Assembly (NCBI GenBank): GCA_036389375.1
Contig: DASVQA010000021.1
Span: forward strand, 1 to 6,309
DNA: 6,309 nucleotides
Origin: QHXQ01 sp036389375
GTDB lineage: Bacteria > Acidobacteriota > Blastocatellia > Pyrinomonadales > Pyrinomonadaceae
Reading direction: 5' to 3'
Part shown: piece by piece, positions 4,242 to 6,309 of the stretch
Position numbering within the stretch: position 1 is the stretch's first letter
Layout of the letters: every line of letters begins with the position of its first letter
Notes under the pieces: model-generated
The model's database searches: none
Told to the model about the DNA's origin: nothing
The model's input: only the letters and a program-made list of their open reading frames with translations
Made by a program: the position numbers and the translations under genes

Positions 4242-6125
4242 ATGCGCACGCACAAGTCTCTAACCGTTAACTGCGGCAAGCTGCGGCTGCGCGCCTTTTG
4301 CGTCGCGCTGCTCGGCTTGCTTGGCTGGTCAATCATCTTGACGCGCAACACAGACGCACAATTCACGCCGCCCGTCCCGCCCGCGTGGCGCACACACGCA
4401 GAGCAGACCGACTACCGCGAGACGCCGCGCTACGAAGAGACCGTCGCCTACTGTCGCAAACTCGCCGCCGCTGCGAACGCGATCCGCTATGTGGAGTTTG
4501 GCCGAAGCGGCGAAGGCCGCGCTCTGCCGCTCCTGATCGCCGCGAAGGGCCGAACCTTCACGCCCGCTGCGGCCGAACGCGCGGGCAAGGTCGTCGTTCT
4601 CATTCAAGCGAACATCCACGCCGGTGAAACCGACGGTAAGGACGCGGGCCTAGCCCTGCTGCGCGACATCGTCATCACAAAGACGCGCGCCGGCCTCCTC
4701 GATCATGCGGTCGTCCTCTTCATTCCGATCTACAACGTGGACGGGCACGAGCGGCGCAGCCCTTACAATCGGATCAATCAGAACGGCCCGGCCGAGATGG
4801 GCTGGCGCGCCAACGCCACCAACCTGAACCTGAACCGCGACTACATGAAGGCGGACGCGCCGGAGACGCGCGCGTGGCTGCGCCTGTGGAACACGTGGCA
4901 GCCTGATCTCTTTATTGACTGTCACGTAACGGACGGCGCTGACTTTCGCTACAACGTCACCTATCAATACGAGACGGGCGCGAACGTGCCCGCCCCTCTG
5001 CGCGAATGGTGGCGGACGGCCTACGAGGCGCGCGTCGTGCCCGCCGCCGAAGGGACGGAGAACCTGTTCTCCACGTATCTGGTCTTCCGCGACAACCGCG
5101 ACCCGGTGGGCAAAGGCGTCGAAGGTTTTATCTCGACGCCGCGCTTCGCTACCGGCTATGCGCCGCTGCGCAACCGGCCCGGCCTGCTCATCGAGACGCA
5201 CATGCTCAAGGACTATCGCACGCGCGTGCGTGGCACATACGACCTGTTGCGCGCGGCGCTTGAAGAGGTCAACCGCGATCCGGATGGTTTAAGACGCGTT
5301 GTCCGGGCGGCCGACGAAGAGGTGATCAATGAGGGGCGCGCGTACGATCCGGCGCACAAGGTTGCTGTGCGGCTCGATTTCACGGACAAACCTGTGCCGC
5401 GTCTCATCAAGGGGGTCGAATTTCACACGGAACAGAGCGACGTGTCGGGCGCTGAGCGCGTGGTCTATGGCACGAAGCCGATGGATTATACCGTGCCGTT
5501 CTTCAACGAGACGCGCGTGGTCACGAGCGTTGCGCCGCCGCTCTATTACGTCATTCCACCACAATGGACGGACGCGATTGCCGTGCTCGCCGCACATGGG
5601 TTGCACCTCGAACGGCTGGCTGAAGCCACGAGCATCGAGGTTGAGAGCTATCGGTTCAGCGAGGTGAAGTGGGGCAGCAGTTCGTTTGAGGGGCGCGTGC
5701 TGGTGACGCAGAAGAATCAGCCGGTGCGCGAACGGCGCATGTACCCGGCCGGCTCGGTTGTCGTGCCGATGGCGCAACGTGCGGCCCGCGTCGCGCTCAA
5801 CCTGCTCGAACCCGACGCACCGGATTCGTTCGTGGTGTGGGGTTTCTTCAATTCGATCTTCGAGCAGAAGGAGTTCGGGGAAAATTACGTGTTAGAGAAG
5901 TTGGCGCGCGAGATGCTGGCGCAGGACGAGAAGGTGCGGCGCGAGTTTGAGCAGCGCGTGGCGAGTGATCCGAAGTTTGCCGCCAGTGCGTCTGAGCGTC
6001 TGCGCTTCTTCTATGCGCGCTCGCCCTATTGGGACAGGCAGATGAGTCTCTACCCGGTCGGGCGCATCACCGCGCCGCTCCGTGCGCGCCTCGTCGAATT
6101 TGCGTCGGCGCAGCAGAATAAGTAG
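4242..6125 (+). CDS. Secreted M14-family zinc metallocarboxypeptidase
   Basis: This 627-residue protein has an N-terminal signal peptide: basic n-region 1-17, hydrophobic core about 18-33, and possible cleavage after TDA39. The mature protein is expected in the periplasm or outside the cell. The M14 peptidase domain spans about 60-340. Zinc ligands are His126 and Glu129 (NIHAGETDGK) and His228 (IDCHVTDG). The substrate-carboxylate/transition-state motif is NLNLNRDY (Asn198-Arg199), and Glu318 in LLIETHMLKDYRTRV is the likely catalytic glutamate. All key residues are present, so it should be active; substrate preference cannot be read. The C-terminal 290 residues are a separate region with a distinctive block (PAGSVVVPMAQRAARVAL...FFNSIFEQKEF, about 503-545) that I recall from large secreted M14 peptidases of Acidobacteria and Bacteroidetes. 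ATG 4242 follows AAAGGG immediately, which is too close for an ideal Shine-Dalgarno. Confidence 0.92.
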   Translation: MRTHKSLTVNCGKLRLRAFCVALLGLLGWSIILTRNTDAQFTPPVPPAWRTHAEQTDYRETPRYEETVAYCRKLAAAANAIRYVEFGRSGEGRALPLLIAAKGRTFTPAAAERAGKVVVLIQANIHAGETDGKDAGLALLRDIVITKTRAGLLDHAVVLFIPIYNVDGHERRSPYNRINQNGPAEMGWRANATNLNLNRDYMKADAPETRAWLRLWNTWQPDLFIDCHVTDGADFRYNVTYQYETGANVPAPLREWWRTAYEARVVPAAEGTENLFSTYLVFRDNRDPVGKGVEGFISTPRFATGYAPLRNRPGLLIETHMLKDYRTRVRGTYDLLRAALEEVNRDPDGLRRVVRAADEEVINEGRAYDPAHKVAVRLDFTDKPVPRLIKGVEFHTEQSDVSGAERVVYGTKPMDYTVPFFNETRVVTSVAPPLYYVIPPQWTDAIAVLAAHGLHLERLAEATSIEVESYRFSEVKWGSSSFEGRVLVTQKNQPVRERRMYPAGSVVVPMAQRAARVALNLLEPDAPDSFVVWGFFNSIFEQKEFGENYVLEKLAREMLAQDEKVRREFEQRVASDPKFAASASERLRFFYARSPYWDRQMSLYPVGRITAPLRARLVEFASAQQNK

Positions 6126-6157
6126 GGGATGCGTCCTTCGCTCGAAAGCGCATCCCC
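6125..6157. terminator. Hairpin, possible shared terminator of convergent genes
   Basis: GGGGATGCG (6125-6133) pairs perfectly with CGCATCCCC (6149-6157), giving a 9-bp GC-rich stem with a 15-nt loop. The left arm includes the last base of the M14 stop codon. There is no immediate T-tract on either strand, so intrinsic termination would be weak; T-rich DNA appears only from about 6178. The position between convergent genes supports a terminator or RNA 3'-end stabiliser for both. Confidence 0.5.
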
Positions 6158-6196
6158 GTTCCCACCTTGTCTGAAGATTTCGTTTTAGTTGCTCGT

Positions 6197-6309
6197 TTAG
6201 ACCGTGCGCCGGCCCGTCAACAGGTTGACGACGAACACAATGAGCGCCACCACGAGCAGCAGGTGAATCAAGCCACCGCCGATGTGCGCCACCAGACCCA
6301 AGAGCCACA
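6197..6309 (-). CDS. lmo0937/DUF5670-type small membrane protein, C-terminal part (partial)
   Basis: The minus-strand frame enters the window at its right edge and ends at a TAA (complement of 6197-6199). The visible 36 residues comprise WLLGLVAHIGGGLIHLLLVV followed by a second hydrophobic stretch and a basic LLTGRRTV tail. This matches the lmo0937 family (DUF5670), about 50-residue proteins with two hydrophobic helices around a Gly-Gly turn and a final RR-type tail. Only about a dozen N-terminal residues should be missing. Function is unknown in the family; these proteins often occur near stress-related genes. It converges with the M14 peptidase gene. Confidence 0.78.
   Translation of the reverse strand, partial: WLLGLVAHIGGGLIHLLLVVALIVFVVNLLTGRRTV

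Noticed and set aside
3491..4270. Second plus-strand open frame of 259 codons overlapping the stress-type gene
   Set aside because: The product is Arg/Ala-rich low-complexity shadow; the other frame has a clear domain pattern.
3866..4393. Minus-strand open frame of 175 codons
   Set aside because: It crosses the ends of three convincing plus-strand genes and has no motif or membrane pattern.
1..6309. Signs of a mobile element, phage, CRISPR or defence island
   Set aside because: No integrase, transposase, terminal repeats, spacer array or nuclease/toxin genes are visible; the genes fit core respiration, stress and secretion functions.

Overview
The window is GC-rich, densely packed bacterial DNA. 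The protein types point to an aerobic Gram-negative bacterium, and my best guess is Acidobacteriota (Blastocatellia-like). This guess rests on recalled family resemblance: a QCAMCK-type small protein beside oxidase genes, a large secreted M14 peptidase, and an lmo0937-type mini-protein. No rRNA or marker gene confirms it. There are no tRNA, rRNA, CRISPR, phage or transposase genes.

Region 1 (1-2660, + strand) is the distal part of a cytochrome c oxidase (caa3/aa3-type) gene cluster. It holds the last codons of a probable subunit III, then a long subunit IV, then a small secreted or membrane protein with a CxxC motif just after its signal peptide, then a small zinc-ribbon protein. A heptad-based, near-perfect palindrome fills the next intergenic gap. 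It is followed by a four-helix DUF420 (CtaM/YozB-like) oxidase-assembly protein and a membrane-anchored protein that combines HEAT-like repeats with a lipoyl/biotinyl-like barrel domain lacking the modifiable lysine. Together these look like terminal-oxidase structural genes plus a set of assembly or maturation factors, several of them uncharacterised.

Region 2 (2665-3033, - strand) is a ferredoxin-like protein with two Cys clusters. It converges on region 1 with only 4 nt between the stop codons. A 246-nt divergent intergenic stretch (3034-3279) carries candidate promoters for both directions and a few small repeats.

Region 3 (3280-6125, + strand) is a probable three-gene unit. It starts with a glycine-zipper general-stress-type protein. 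A 55-residue single-helix zinc-ribbon protein follows, starting at TTG and overlapping the upstream stop by 4 nt. The last gene encodes a 627-residue secreted M14 metallocarboxypeptidase. A hairpin begins at the peptidase stop codon.

Region 4 (6197-6309, - strand) is the C-terminal part of an lmo0937/DUF5670-type small membrane protein that runs off the window.

I saw no clear new defence or mobile system. The most unusual items are the palindromic heptad repeat lying directly against the DUF420 start codon, the HEAT plus barrel-domain protein, and the small cysteine-motif proteins embedded in the oxidase cluster.
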